From positions 2,046,001-2,110,000 of the forward strand of contig WJXW01000008.1 of assembly GCA_015832175.1 (NCBI GenBank): a DNA stretch of 64,000 nt, read 5' to 3'. The position numbers were made by a program, and so were the translations under genes. This DNA is from Paraphaeosphaeria minitans (lineage: Eukaryota > Ascomycota > Dothideomycetes > Pleosporales > Didymosphaeriaceae). Below are positions 10,713-22,700 of the stretch, in pieces. The notes under the pieces were generated by a model, which made no database searches, was not told where the DNA came from, and saw nothing but the letters and a program-made list of their open reading frames with translations. Each line of letters begins with the position of its first letter. Position 1 is the first letter of the stretch.

Positions 10713-11448
10713 CTTTTAGCCCTAATCTAGTTCCCCTCTTATTCCTACGCTATACGCCCCTATACTCTTTTTAGCCTTTTAGCCTTCTTTTTTAGCATTT
10801 TGTTTATAGCTATAGTAGATATTAATATTATTAATAATAGCCTCTAAAGTAGCGCCGCTTTAGTAGATATTTTTAGCCTTAGTAGTAGTAGTAGTAATAA
10901 CTTTTTAAACCTAAACTAGCGCCTTACTATGCCTAGCTATACGCACACTAAAGAGGAGGTTAATAACACTAAAGTAAAAAAGATTCTCTAGAGCCTTAAT
11001 ACGCCTATATAGTAGCCTAAAAGTAGTAATTACTTTTACCCCTTTATAACTTCTAAAAGGCGTGTACTAGCTAATTACCTTAACTCTATTACTTCTACTT
11101 ATACTTTAAAGTAGCTTTATACTACTAAAAGCGTAGTCCTTTAAAGAGATAGTTTAGATAAGGAGCTAGCTAATTCTAATATAGGCCTTATATATATTAA
11201 ATATATTAGGCGCCTAAAGCGGCTTAGGCGCGTAGAGTAAGTCTATAGCCTTATATTCTAGACTATTATTAATATTTATATAGCTATTAACTATTCTAGG
11301 GCTACTTCTATAGCACCTACTATTACACTAAGGCCACCTACTAGTATAATTCTGCCCCCTTTACTAATAACCTAGGCCTAAGGTAGGCTCTACGCCTTTA
11401 GATTAAATACATAGAGTAAGGCTAGGTTAATAGTAATTTATATATCTA
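10713..11448 (-). pseudogene. Gypsy-A0 fragment: 3' extra frame, antisense orientation
   Basis: This is the reverse complement of 9410-10145 of Gypsy-A1 over its full 736 bp. It continues into 18699 after the Copia-A1 insertion (TSD atcta at 11444-11448). With Gypsy-A1 it forms a large inverted repeat. Confidence 0.85.
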
Positions 11449-11643
11449 TGTTAAAGTAAAACACTCACTTCTGTAATTCTTTCTAGATCCACTAATTTAT
11501 ATCACAGGATTCTTGCCAAGAGGCTTATTTCTTTTATATATAGTCTGCCCTTTTAGCATCCTTTCCTACAATTAGCTCTTTGTATTCTTTACAACTCTAC
11601 TCCTGAATATCCTGTGATAGTTTAAGCCCTTTTTACTATAATA
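11449..11643 (+). repeat. 5' LTR of Copia-A1 (195 bp)
   Basis: Begins TGTTAAAGTAAAACACTCAC and ends ACTATAATA. Same length as 18499-18693 and as the LTRs of Copia-A2 and A3. Confidence 0.93.
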
Positions 11644-11662
11644 GTTATAAGCCTGGCGCTTA
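11644..11662 (+). promoter_or_regulatory. Candidate primer-binding site of Copia-A1, half-tRNA(iMet) type
   Basis: GTTATAAGCCTGGCGCTTA directly follows the 5' LTR. It resembles the complement of the anticodon arm of initiator tRNA-Met (GTTATGAGCCCAGCGC), not its 3' end; one mismatch is a G-to-A of RIP type. The Drosophila copia element is known to use such an internal half of tRNA-iMet. The same site follows the LTR of Copia-A2 (28532) and Copia-A3 (ending 62907, reversed). The tRNA identity is my inference. Confidence 0.55.
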
Positions 11663-11768
11663 GAATGTAGGATAATTCTCCCTACCTACTTAGTAACACT
11701 TAAATTATTATACAACACTCTATTTAGAACCTCTCTATAATACAACCCCTCTATTTCTAATCACAAAA

Positions 11769-14700
11769 ATTGTTAAAATAGCAGAAGTACAGCTTATTAA
11801 TCACGCTAGCTGGCCCTACTAGTTGTTCTAGCTTTAATTCTAAGCAAACTCAAAAAGAATCTAGAACTAAATTAACTTAAAGGCGATTAACACTCTAGCA
11901 ATTAATTACGTAAAGCCAGAATAACCTCCGCTCCTACAGAAACTATTACTAATTACAGATACAGCCTCTATAGTAAGTATTTAATTATACAAAGCAGAGC
12001 TTACTAAGTATAAAATAGATAAAGAGAGCTTTCCTTTATAAATAGCAGAATATAGAGTAGTAGTTTTAGACTAGTAAGTAGACTATACTAAGATACAGAA
12101 TCTCTAGACTTAGGTAAACGCTATAGTATTACCTAATCTACTTACTCCTGCCATAATTACTCTAGTTAATACACGCTAAACTACGCTTTAGTCCCTAATT
12201 TAACTCTTAAAGGAAGATCTTGCACTAAATAAAGGAGCTATATAGAATAATATTTAAGCTTTATACTGCGCTTATCTTAAGAAGGCTAAGTAGGTAAGAT
12301 AAAGTCCTAAGACCTAGTTTAAAGAGTGGTAGCTCCTCTATTAAAAAGCGAAGACCTACTTAATTAGCGAAATTAGTAGACTACTTACTACCTAAGATTT
12401 CCTAAATGTAATTGCCGCGCGTATAGCACTAGATTAGGCCTAATTAATAAACTAACAGCTAATCTAGAATAAGACGCTAGGACGGAATTAGATTACGCTA
12501 GATAATCTAGGGAAGGTATTTTTAACGCTTATCTAGGAGTATTTAATCTAATCTAGTTCTAATAAAATAAGTAGGGTATTTGCCACTTTTAATAGATTAT
12601 TAAGACAATCTACTAACTCTAATAGTTCTAGTTTGTCTAATTAGATAAAGAAACAACTAAACTGTCCCTATAAGCCCTATACTTATAGGTAAAAACTAAT
12701 AGAGTGCTAAAGACTTTAAACTGCGATAGCTAAATCACCCTAGGATAGAATATTATTATTTAATCTCACTAATAAAGAAAAATTAGAGATTCTTAATTAA
12801 CTTAAGTAGCCTAAGTAGTTAAACCTTCGTAATGCGATTACAAAGGTAGGATAGAATAAGAAACAATCCTCCACTAAAACTATTAAGTATTCTAGTAGTA
12901 TTGCTGCTGCTCTACTAAACCTATTTAATCTGCCTACAGAAAATAGAGCATTAGGTGTCTACTCTACTCTATATTCTAACGCTTATCCTCTATTAGAATG
13001 TATAATACTAGACAGTGCTATAGCAGTTCACCTAGTTAATAATTGTAAAAGACTTATTCCTAGGACGTTTTAATTATTAAATAAGAGTGTAGAGGTAGGT
13101 ACATAAAGCCTCCTAATCTTAGGAATTAGTAATAGACTAATTAAGAACGCTTTGCATAGGAAAAAATAAGAGATTTATAAAAGATCTACTACTCTAAGGA
13201 GTAAGAGTAGTAGAAGGCTTTTATATGAATATTATATTAGAAGCTCTTTTAAAGAAAGCAAAGATTTAGTACTTTAGTTTAGATTACACTCTTAGGATTA
13301 GAAGCCTAGAATAAAGCGTTATCTTAGTAGACCTAAAATGTAAGTATAACTTTACTTTCCTATAATACAAGCTAATCCGCTCTTATTTAATTATTATAAG
13401 TGTAACTACTAAAGGATTATCCTAGGTTAATATTAAGAGATTAGATTCTAAGGACCTCTAGCACCTTTAAGTAGGGTATACAGGAAGTAGAGCCCTATAA
13501 GCTCTAGTAACTACAGCCTAAGGTGTAAAGATTACTAGAATGTTAAGAAAGGATTGCGAGCACTATACTACTACACACGTAACCTAGGTGATTTCTAAGA
13601 GACCTAGAGAACGATTACTTAGGCTATTTCACTTATTATCCTAGGATCTATTTAATATGCCCACTGCTTAAAATAGAGAAAACTAGGTTTTACTAATTAA
13701 AGAAGATTTTAGTAAGAAACCTTATGTTTTTAATCTTAAAATAAAGACGCTTTCTAAAATAATAAGAGTGTGGCAGGATTTCTTAGCTCTTGTTAATACA
13801 AAATACGAGCTTTAAATCACAAAAATCTACTAGGATAATAATACAGCAACACTTCTATAGAGAGGGAAATCCTAGTACAAATTTTGGGCTAATTAGGAAG
13901 GGATAATAATTAGCAGACTACCACCCTATACGCATGAGCCTAATAGCGCTATAAAAAGAGCAGGTTAGGAGCTTATAATAAAAGTAATTAAAATGTAAAT
14001 AAGCGTAAATCTACTATTAAATCTCTGGCCTAAGATTATATAAGCGGCATACTGGCTCTAAGGAATAATTCCTAGCCTAGCATTAGGCTATTAATCACCT
14101 AATAAAACGTTAGATGCTTAGTTTAGACAATATTTTTGTTATTTTAAACTAGTAAAAACATAACATAGAACAGCTAATCTTTATCTAAACTAGAGTACTA
14201 TCTACGCCTATAGCTACTAAGCTTACCCTTTAGATTAGGAGCGTATAGCTAGGCGAGACAAAAGAGGATTTAAAGTAAATCCTAGGGGCTATATTAGATA
14301 TCTAGTAGGCTATAAAGCTTCTAATATCTACTAAATATGGATTCCCTAGCTCAATTAGGTAATTACTACACAAAACGTAAGGTTTAATAAGTCCTTATTC
14401 TATAAAGAATTAGAGGAATAATCTATTCTAAAGATAGAAGTGTTAAAAATAGTAGAAAGCCTCTAAGAAGGAGAGCTAAACAATCTAGGAGAAGCGTATA
14501 AAAACGCGCTTAATATTCTTCCTAAAACAAATAAGTATATAAGAACTACTACTAGACCTATAAGTAACCCTTAGGTGATTAAAAGCGAAGCAGGCTAGCT
14601 AAGTAATTAGGAACCTAAAGTACCTACTACTAAGTAAGCTGTAGGCTTAGCTAGCTAGTAGCTAAGAATTTGCTTAAGTAGGAAAGAAAGCATAGGACTT

Positions 14701-16840
14701 GTAACCCCTAATTAGACACTAGAGCTAGGTAATCTTAGGGGTAATCTATTAAGTAATTAAAAGATATCTAGCAGCCACTAGAACACCACTAAGAGAGCTA
14801 GCCCGCCAGAATCTAGGGATTTAATACCCTATTTATTAGTAGAAACTTATTAGGTTACTAATTAACCTGGCGCAGATAACTTAATTACGCCAGACAAAGC
14901 AGATAACCCACTAGCGCGCTAAAGGCGAAGGTAGATCTATCTAGAGGTAAGTAGAATAAGTAGGCGAAATTATAGTAAAGTACTAGAAATTAACTAACTA
15001 ATAAATCACTATCTACTATTATAAAGATTAAGGAAGCAAAATAATTAGAATAATTAGCTAGGGGGTAGGTAGAAGCTAGGTACTTATACACTAATCGCTA
15101 ATTATCTTTAAAGTAATCTTAATGCAATATTAGAGCACATGTTTATACTAGGAGTAGTAGAGGCCTAGTCTAAGTAAGAAGAATATATTACACTAAATAT
15201 AATAGTATTTACTTCTATGCTTAGAAAGGCGCCTAGAGCGTCTTATATAGCTTAAACTTACAGAGATAAGCTTACACTAGAGCTAACCCTATAGAAACAC
15301 CTTTATAATTATCTATATAGGAAGCTATTCCTCCTTACCGCTTGTAAGGAGATCTTAACTTTATAAGATAAAGGTACCTAGACAGAGATTAAATAATTAG
15401 AGGTGTTAGAGCGACTACTCCCTTTAAAGTAGGTCTTTACTTATAAGTTTAATTAAAATAGATACTTTAAAAAGTGCAAAGCTTGAATTATTATAAGAGG
15501 AGATCTTTAGAAAAAGAATACTCTCTACTCTACCTATACTACTACCCTAGCAGTAAGATCTTTCTAATTAGCTATAGCTCTAGTAGCAGAATTCGATCTA
15601 GAAATCTTATAATTTAATATAGTAGGAGCGTTTCTAAATACTCTTATTACAGCCGCTAATCTAGTAACTTATGAATTACTTAATAGTTTTAAAAAGCTAG
15701 AAAAGTGTATAAGATTAAATTAAGCTTTGTATAGCTTAAGAGATTTACCACTTCTTTAGTATAAGGAATTTATAGGATTACTTTAATCTTATAGACTCTT
15801 AGCTTCGCTAGAAGAGCTATGCCTTTTCTTTAATAGTAATTAAAGTATTATTATTCTATTTTATATTAACAATATTCTTCTTCTCTATCACAAGAGTAAA
15901 GAGAAAGAAGCCCTAGATTTTTAAAAAAAGATTACAAATAAATACAAGATTAAATTAAAAGGACTAGTAGAGTAGTTCCTAGGTGTTTAAGTGATTAGGG
16001 ACAGAGAAGTAAAATTAATTTCTCTAGTCTATAATACCTACATTAATAAGATCACGAAAAAGTTTAACCTTTTAAACTCTAGGAGCTTTCCTCCTACACC
16101 TCTATTAGTAGAAGATCTTATTCTGAGCATAGGAGAAGCTACTCCTTAATAAATAAAGCTCTTTTAAGAAGAGGTAGGATTAGCTCTCTATATAGTAATT
16201 ATGCTACGCCTAGATATAGCCTTTACAGTGTTAAAGCTATTACACTTTCTCATAAATCTAAGCAAAGAACACTTTGCTGCTATTAATTATGTAATCCTTT
16301 ACCTCTATTAAACTAGATGGCAGGCTATAGTCTTTAGTGGCTACAATAGACCTAATCTGCTAATATGTGGAGATGCCTTATTTGCTAATAATCTAATATC
16401 ACGGTAATCTTCCTATAGATATATTATCCTATTGTTTAGAGGAGCTATCCTATAGAAAGTAGCTTAACAGAACACAATTACTATTTTAATAATAGAAGTA
16501 GAGCTTCTAGCGCTTAAATATATAAGTAAAGAAGCTATAGCAATTAAGAGATTCTTTACTAAGCTTACTCTAGAACTAGGACCTTTATAGAAGGTCTATT
16601 GTAATAATCTTTAAACTATTTGTTTAGTAATTAGAAAGAACGAAAGAATCACTACTTAACTACACTATATAGATATTTAGAATATGTAGTTGCGGCAAGA
16701 GCATGTGAAAGGATTGTTTTATGTAGAATATCTTCTAACTAGTGAAATACTAGTAGATAGCCTTATAAAGGCTCTTACTTATTAGCAGTTTAATAGATTT
16801 AAAAGGCTATTAAATCTATAAGATATAAGCACAATAATTA
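11769..16840 (+). pseudogene. Copia-A1 gag-pol polyprotein, RIP-broken
   Basis: The frame is readable through TAA/TAG stops. The protease Asp motif is at 13011 (DSAIAVHLVNN). Integrase Asp sits at about 13645 (DLFNM) and Asp at 13834 (DNNTA); the Glu codon near 13952 now reads Lys in this copy but is Glu in A2 and A3. RT lies at about 15330-16110, with the active site at 15862-15873 reading Y-I-N-N instead of YxDD. RNase H lies at about 16240-16830 (...ELLALKYISKEA). The initiator position (11769) reads ATT here while Copia-A2 has ATG (28657). There is no uninterrupted ORF. Confidence 0.82.
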
Positions 16841-16989
16841 TAGAATAAGAGTAAGTAAGTAAAGAAATAATCTATTAACTACCTAGAATTATTAATTTAG
16901 AGCTAGGAAACAAGAAAAGAAAAAGAAAAAAAAGAAAAGATTAGAGAGAGAATAGGAATTAGAGGAAAAAGAGATTAAAGAGCTTATCT

Positions 16990-18470
16990 ATAAGTATATA
17001 GACCCTCTTCCTCCTCTACTTAATCGCAGGGGTGCGAGAATCTCCCCTATAATTAGTAGTAGGAGATTCTCTCTATCCTCCTCCTCTCCTCTTCTCTATA
17101 GTAGGTAATTCCTTACCCTATCTACCTCCTCTACCTCTCCTTTAATTAGTAGTAGGTAATAGCTTACCCTAGCCTCCCCTCTTTTAATTAGTAGGAGGAG
17201 AAGCACTCACCTAGCCTCTACTCTACTTTAGAGCTAATAAGCTGCTTATTTAGCTATTTTAATTAGGGTATTAGCTGCGACCGCGCTACTCTTTAATAGG
17301 TAGGATAGGAGGGTAATTACTCTATTCTCTACTAAGGATTAGCTAGGAGGAAAAGAGTAGGATAGTAGCTATATACTAAGCTTACTCCTCTTAACTACTA
17401 GTAAAAAGAAGAGCTTATAAGGCTACTTTAACCCTTTTACATAGCTTAGTAATTAGCCTCTCCTATAAAAAGTATTAGCCAAATCTAGAAAGAATCTTAA
17501 AATAAAAGCTTATATTAGCACCTTCTAATAGTTAATAGTAGATAAAATCCATAGCTAGAGTCTAAATATACAGCTAGCTACAGAAACGATTAGTAGAATT
17601 AGCTAAAGTAATAAAATAACCCTATATATAGTAGTGTAAGAGTAAGTAAAGTAGGTATAGCAGCGCCTACCTAAGCTTAAAGCGTTATTATAGCAGCGTC
17701 TATTACTCTTTCCTACTAGAGCTCCTTTTAAGCAGCCTAAGTAGCTTACTTATTTAAAAGCACTAAGCGATCGCTAGGGGCCTAGAGCTAGGGTAGAAGG
17801 AGCTAGTAGAGCAGGAGGATCTTAGTAAGAGGATTAGAAGCTTTATTTAGCAGCTTTTACAGCCTTTACTGCGTGTGCTTTAGCTAGGTTATTAGATATC
17901 TAAAAGAGTTAGTAAAGCTCTAAATAATAAAAAGAGTATAAGGTAATAATTAGAAGAAAACAACCTACTATAAGGTAGTAGGATTTAAAGGCTTAAACTA
18001 GTAGGCTTTAATTAGATAGGAGGTTAAAGCGTTAAAAGTAAAGGATTAAAGAGAGAAGATTAAGCGCTAGCAAAGGGCTTATATACTCTACTACCTATCT
18101 AATTATTAAGCGCCAAATACGCTCCCTTTTTACTACTTATTTCTCTTACTACTACTCCTTCCTAATTAAAACGCGCCTGCCTATTATACTTACTAGCTAG
18201 TAAGAGCGGGGAAATTACCTTATAGTTAATAGGAAGTAAGCAAAAAGAGCAGTAGAATAGAAGCGTTTACGCTCTAGGCCTTTGTGCCACGCTTATAAGC
18301 TCCTAACCTACTAGAAGAAGAGATTCTAGATATAATTCACAATAGGATTTATAATTTAAAAGATAAACAGCGATTGTTTTACTATCACAATAAATAAGGG
18401 GTAATAGAATTGCTGTTCTTAAAATTAGAAAGGATTTAGACAATTACAGATTACTTCTTAGGATAGGTAA
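16990..18470 (+). pseudogene. Extra 3' reading frame of Copia-A1 downstream of RNase H
   Basis: A 1.5-kb segment between pol and the 3' LTR reads in one frame over about 17800-18450 when TAA/TAG are ignored (no TGA seen in that part). It includes basic, Leu-rich stretches such as SKRVSKALNNKKS. An indel among the three copies near 17810 (A1 versus A2 51675 and A3 57280) is 9 nt, a multiple of three. The family is unknown. The first part (17040-17210) carries three spaced copies of a TTAGTAGTAGG/GGAG-like motif. Confidence 0.42.
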
Positions 18471-18498
18471 TCCGCTTTAAGCGATTACCTAGGGGGTA

Positions 18499-18693
18499 TG
18501 TTAAAGTAAAACACTCACTTCTGTAATTCTTTCTAGATCCACTAATTCATATTATAGGATTCTTGCTAAGAGGCTCGTTTCTTTTATATATAGTCTGCCC
18601 TTTCAGCATCCTTTCCTACAATTAGCTCTTTGTATTCTTTACAACTCTGCTCCTAAATATCCTGTAATAGTTCGAGCCCTTTTTACCACAACA
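18499..18693 (+). repeat. 3' LTR of Copia-A1 (195 bp)
   Basis: Pair of 11449-11643. It keeps the terminal CACAACA and is followed by the mutated TSD attta. Confidence 0.93.
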
Positions 18694-18698
18694 ATTTA

Positions 18699-19209
18699 TA
18701 ATTCTAGAATATATAGCACTAACCCTTAGAAGCCTATAACTAGAACGCTGCCTACCTTTATAGTAGAGTTCTACCACTTAGCCTAGTAGTATAAGTGGTA
18801 CCTAAACTTAGCCCTTAAGAACTCTAGTCTAGTCTAGAAGCTAGACTCCTCTACTATACCCCTACCTTATTATAGTAACAGAATAGTAGTCGCCTCCTCT
18901 AGTATAAATATAGCCCTAGTGGCACCTTTACTCTAGATAACTCTAGCCTAGTGTAGTAGTAACTATAATTAGAATCTAGTAGCGTTAGCTAATAATATAG
19001 TAGAATAGATAAATAATATAGGAAACTATATTTAGTAATCTAAGGAGAGTATAGACTAGCGCCTAAATAAAATAACCTAGACCTAAGCGTAGACTACTAA
19101 CCTACTTACTACTATTATAGAGCAACTTAGAATAGCTCCTAGCTAATACTACTTTACCCTCCTAGTAGCCCTAGCCTAATAATATATCCCCTTTAACCTA
19201 TATTAAGAG
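18699..19209 (-). pseudogene. Gypsy-A0 fragment between Copia-A1 and Gypsy-B1
   Basis: Reverse complement of about 8890-9410 of Gypsy-A1. It runs into the TSD aagag (19205-19209) and resumes at 25931, proving that Gypsy-B1 inserted here. Confidence 0.85.
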
Positions 19210-19665
19210 TCTTAGGATCCGGCTGCGCGTAAGCAGCGGGGCGTGAGCTTATTAGACTACTAGTCCGCCGGAGTCAGCTAACTAAGTAGTTAGATAATAG
19301 GTTATAGGTCCTAAAGGTCCTAAGGACCGCATAGGCCTCGCCTATATAGGAACTCTAGGACGCGTGGGACTCGCCTGCACAGGACTCTGGGACGTATAGG
19401 ACTCTAGGACGTATAGGACTCTAGGATGTATAGAATTCTAGGACGTGTGGGACTACTTAGTATATAAGAACGTAAGAATAAGCTTCTTATACTTGTGTTT
19501 AATCTATTTATTAATCTATTATTTAGATTTTAGTAGACTAAATTATTAACTTATTACACTTTATAAAATACTATTATATTAATAAGACCTTCTACCTTCT
19601 ATAAGTACTCCTGCCTAAGAACTAACTTTAACCCTTTAGGACTAGCTACCCTCTTAGATTTAACA
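19210..19665 (+). repeat. 5' LTR of Gypsy-B1 (456 bp) with internal 17-bp tandem repeats
   Basis: The first base pair is T-C where TG is expected; it ends GATTTAACA. About four 17-bp units (consensus AGGACTCTAGGACGTAT) run from 19381 to 19448, preceded by looser copies from 19349. The same array occurs in all four Gypsy-B LTRs and may act in the promoter or terminator; that role is inference. Confidence 0.92.
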
Positions 19666-19759
19666 TCTTAAACACCCTTAATATAAGTACTTTATAAACT
19701 CTTACCTCTTCTACGGCTTTAGGTGCTACTAAGATTACTCTTATAAAGGATAGTAGTAA

Positions 19760-22700
19760 GGCGCATAAACCTAATCTCTACTTTAGTAAATAATCTTAAA
19801 CTAACGTCTAGATTCTCTAGTTAGACCTCTACTTCTTTAACTTAGACAAACCTTTTAAAGATAAAAAGAAGGTTATCTTCGCAGCAACATATATGCGAGG
19901 AGATATAGGATTATAGATTTATTCCTACCTTAAAAAGTACCTAGGAATAGACCACAATAATAATAATAATAATTACGTAAATAAACACGCTAATGTAGTT
20001 AACATTATTAAGGATTATAATAACTTTAAGAAATACCTTAAACAACTCTTTAGAATTACTAATAAGGACTCTATTACAAAAGTAAAGATTTAGATTATAA
20101 CTTAGAAATAATTAGCAGCTAAGTATATAGCTAAGTTTTACAGATACACTGTGTAACTTAACTAGGATAATAAGTCTCTCTAAGATATATATAGATAAGG
20201 ACTTAAATAGAAACTACGTAAGGAACTCTTACGTAGTAGTGCACAAATTGCTAATTTTAAAGAACTGTATAAAGAAACTATTAGGATTAATAGAGAGTAG
20301 TTTTCACTGTAATAGGAGCTCCACTAAAACCCTAGGACAATAAGCTTTAGATAACTAGCAAAAATAGTTTATAAGAACCCTATTAGAATTGTCTAAAAGT
20401 AATAGCTAAGGAACTACTAGAGATACAAACTAATAGAAGATGTCTAGTTTAACTACTTAAGCAAAGGAAAAGGAGGAAAAATAGGCCCTAAGCAGCCTAA
20501 TAAACGCGTCTCTAATAGAAGTTAATAATTAATAACTAAGACCTGTAAATACTTTATATATGGCAAACTAGGCTATATAGCTAGGAACTATAGATTAAAG
20601 AACAAAGTCTATTAAACTAAGTTAAATGTACTAACTATTAAAGACTAAGAACCTAATAAGGAATAGGAAGTTATTATAACGCTATTTAGTTACTAACGCG
20701 TTACACTAGAGCAAAGTAAGTGATTAGATTTACCTAACTTATAACTATACAAAGATCTAGAAGACGACTCTAATGTATACTATAACGTAGAAGACGTAGA
20801 AGAGATACTAAGATCTCCTACTCCTTACTTATAAAGTAGGCAGGAAGAAGACAACCCTATATTACCTAAGTATAAACTAAATGTTTAGGACTATATAGAA
20901 CCCTACTAGGCACTAAAAGGAATACAACTCTATAAAAATAAGAAGTTAGACTACGTACTAAAGTACTATCTAGACCACTAAAATCCTACACACTAATTCT
21001 ATATATAGATATATTGTGAAGAACTAATATGCATACAATATAAGGCAGAGAAAGAGGAGAACAAGAAATAACCTAGAAGGAAACTACGCTGTAGATAGAT
21101 ATAGACAGACTACCCTATCGCAGCTTACAACGAACACCTCTAGAATAAATAATAAGTAAAATACTTTCCTTACCTTACGCTAAAGGGCAATGAATGCTGT
21201 AATATACTTATTAATAGAGACTATATATAACTATACTAGTACACGTGTCTAAACTAAGACTGTAACTACTATTATATAGCTAAATATTTGGATAGCTTTG
21301 TAAACTACCCTATATAAGAAGTAATAATAGAGCTACTAATTTAACTAGTACATAGGAACAGTAAAGACTGTAGGAGGAAAAATAGAAGAACATTCTTATA
21401 GGAAGAAGAAAAAGATAATCTACATAAGCTATATACTTAAGAATAACAATAGAAGCAGATGCTTAGAAACGCATACTAGGCACTAGAACTTAACTATAAC
21501 CTATACAAATAGATGTCTTTTTTAGGTCTAAACTTAGATAAGAAAACGCCTTTATTAAATTAAATACCATAGTAAGCATAGTATTAGTTAAGCTACTAGT
21601 ATAGCTTAAAAGAATATAGGCTTAAGCTCTTATAGACTTAGGAGTAGGAAAGAACTTTATATCTTATTAGATAGTAAGATAAGTAAGACTTATAATATTA
21701 GAGAAGAAAGTACCCTATATTATCTATATCACGAATAGATCCCTAATGCCTAAGACACCTTAGATACACTAGGAGGTTACTACTATAATAATAGTCTAAG
21801 AATATAGTAAGGAACTTACCTTAGATATCTTACTAGGATCTAAGCATAAGTTAGTCTTAGAATTACCTTAGTTAATAATACATAACCTATAGATTAACTA
21901 GGGTATAAAGAAAATATTATTTAAACGCTGTAATTATGTATTATAAGCAAAGCCTATACATTAACTAAAAATAATAGTAGATAAAGGAGTTATTAATAAC
22001 ATAATACTGCGATAGATAGTTAAAAAATAGAAGTACACCTTAGTAGACGCTAGCAGGAACTACTAGGTTAAGAAGCGCGAGAAGGAGGATAATAGTATAC
22101 CCCTTACCTTACTAAGAGAGTATAGGAAATAAACACACATATTTACAGAAAAGGAAGGAAAAGCAAACCTACTAGAATATTAACCCTAGAATCTTATAAT
22201 AGACCTAGAAGAAGGGAAGACGCCACCCTTTAAACTACTATATAGTAAGATAGGAGAAGAACTCCTTAAAGAACGTAATTTTATTAAGATAAACCTTAAG
22301 AAAGGATATATATAACTATTAAAGTCACTAGTAGTAAGCCATTTATATTTATTAAGAAAAAGGATGGATTAGACAGACTATACGTTAACTACTAATAACT
22401 TAACGATATAACAATAAAGAACCAATATCTACTACTAAACATTATAGAGTTACGAGATTAACTATCTTAAGCTAAGATATTCACAATAATAGATCTAAGA
22501 GACAGTTACCACCTTATACAAATTAAGAAAGGTAAAGAATAGAAAACAGCGTTTTAATTACGCTACAGACTATTTAAGTATAAAATTATACTATTTAGAC
22601 TTATAAATACACTAGCAGCTTTTATAGCACTTATTAACAACGTACTCTATAAATATCTAGACATATTTGTTATCGCGTATATAGATAATATCCTTGTCTT

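Larger units (their letters stand above)
11449..18693 (+). mobile_element. Copia-A1: Ty1/Copia retrotransposon, RIP-inactivated, structurally complete (7,245 bp)
   Basis: Two 195-bp LTRs with TG...CA (first copy TG...TA) ends; TSD atcta at 11444-11448 and attta at 18694-18698, the single difference being a C-to-T change. The domain order protease, integrase, RT, RNase H identifies Ty1/Copia. A purine-rich tract (TAGGGGGTA) precedes the 3' LTR. It retains more CpA and TpG than Copia-A2, so it was less exposed to RIP or is younger. Compared with A2 and A3 it lacks roughly 80 bp near 18410. Confidence 0.93.

Noticed and set aside
17040..17210. Spaced TTAGTAGTAGG repeats as a CRISPR-like or satellite array
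   Set aside because: Only three imperfect copies with unequal spacing inside a retrotransposon 3' region; eukaryotic context.
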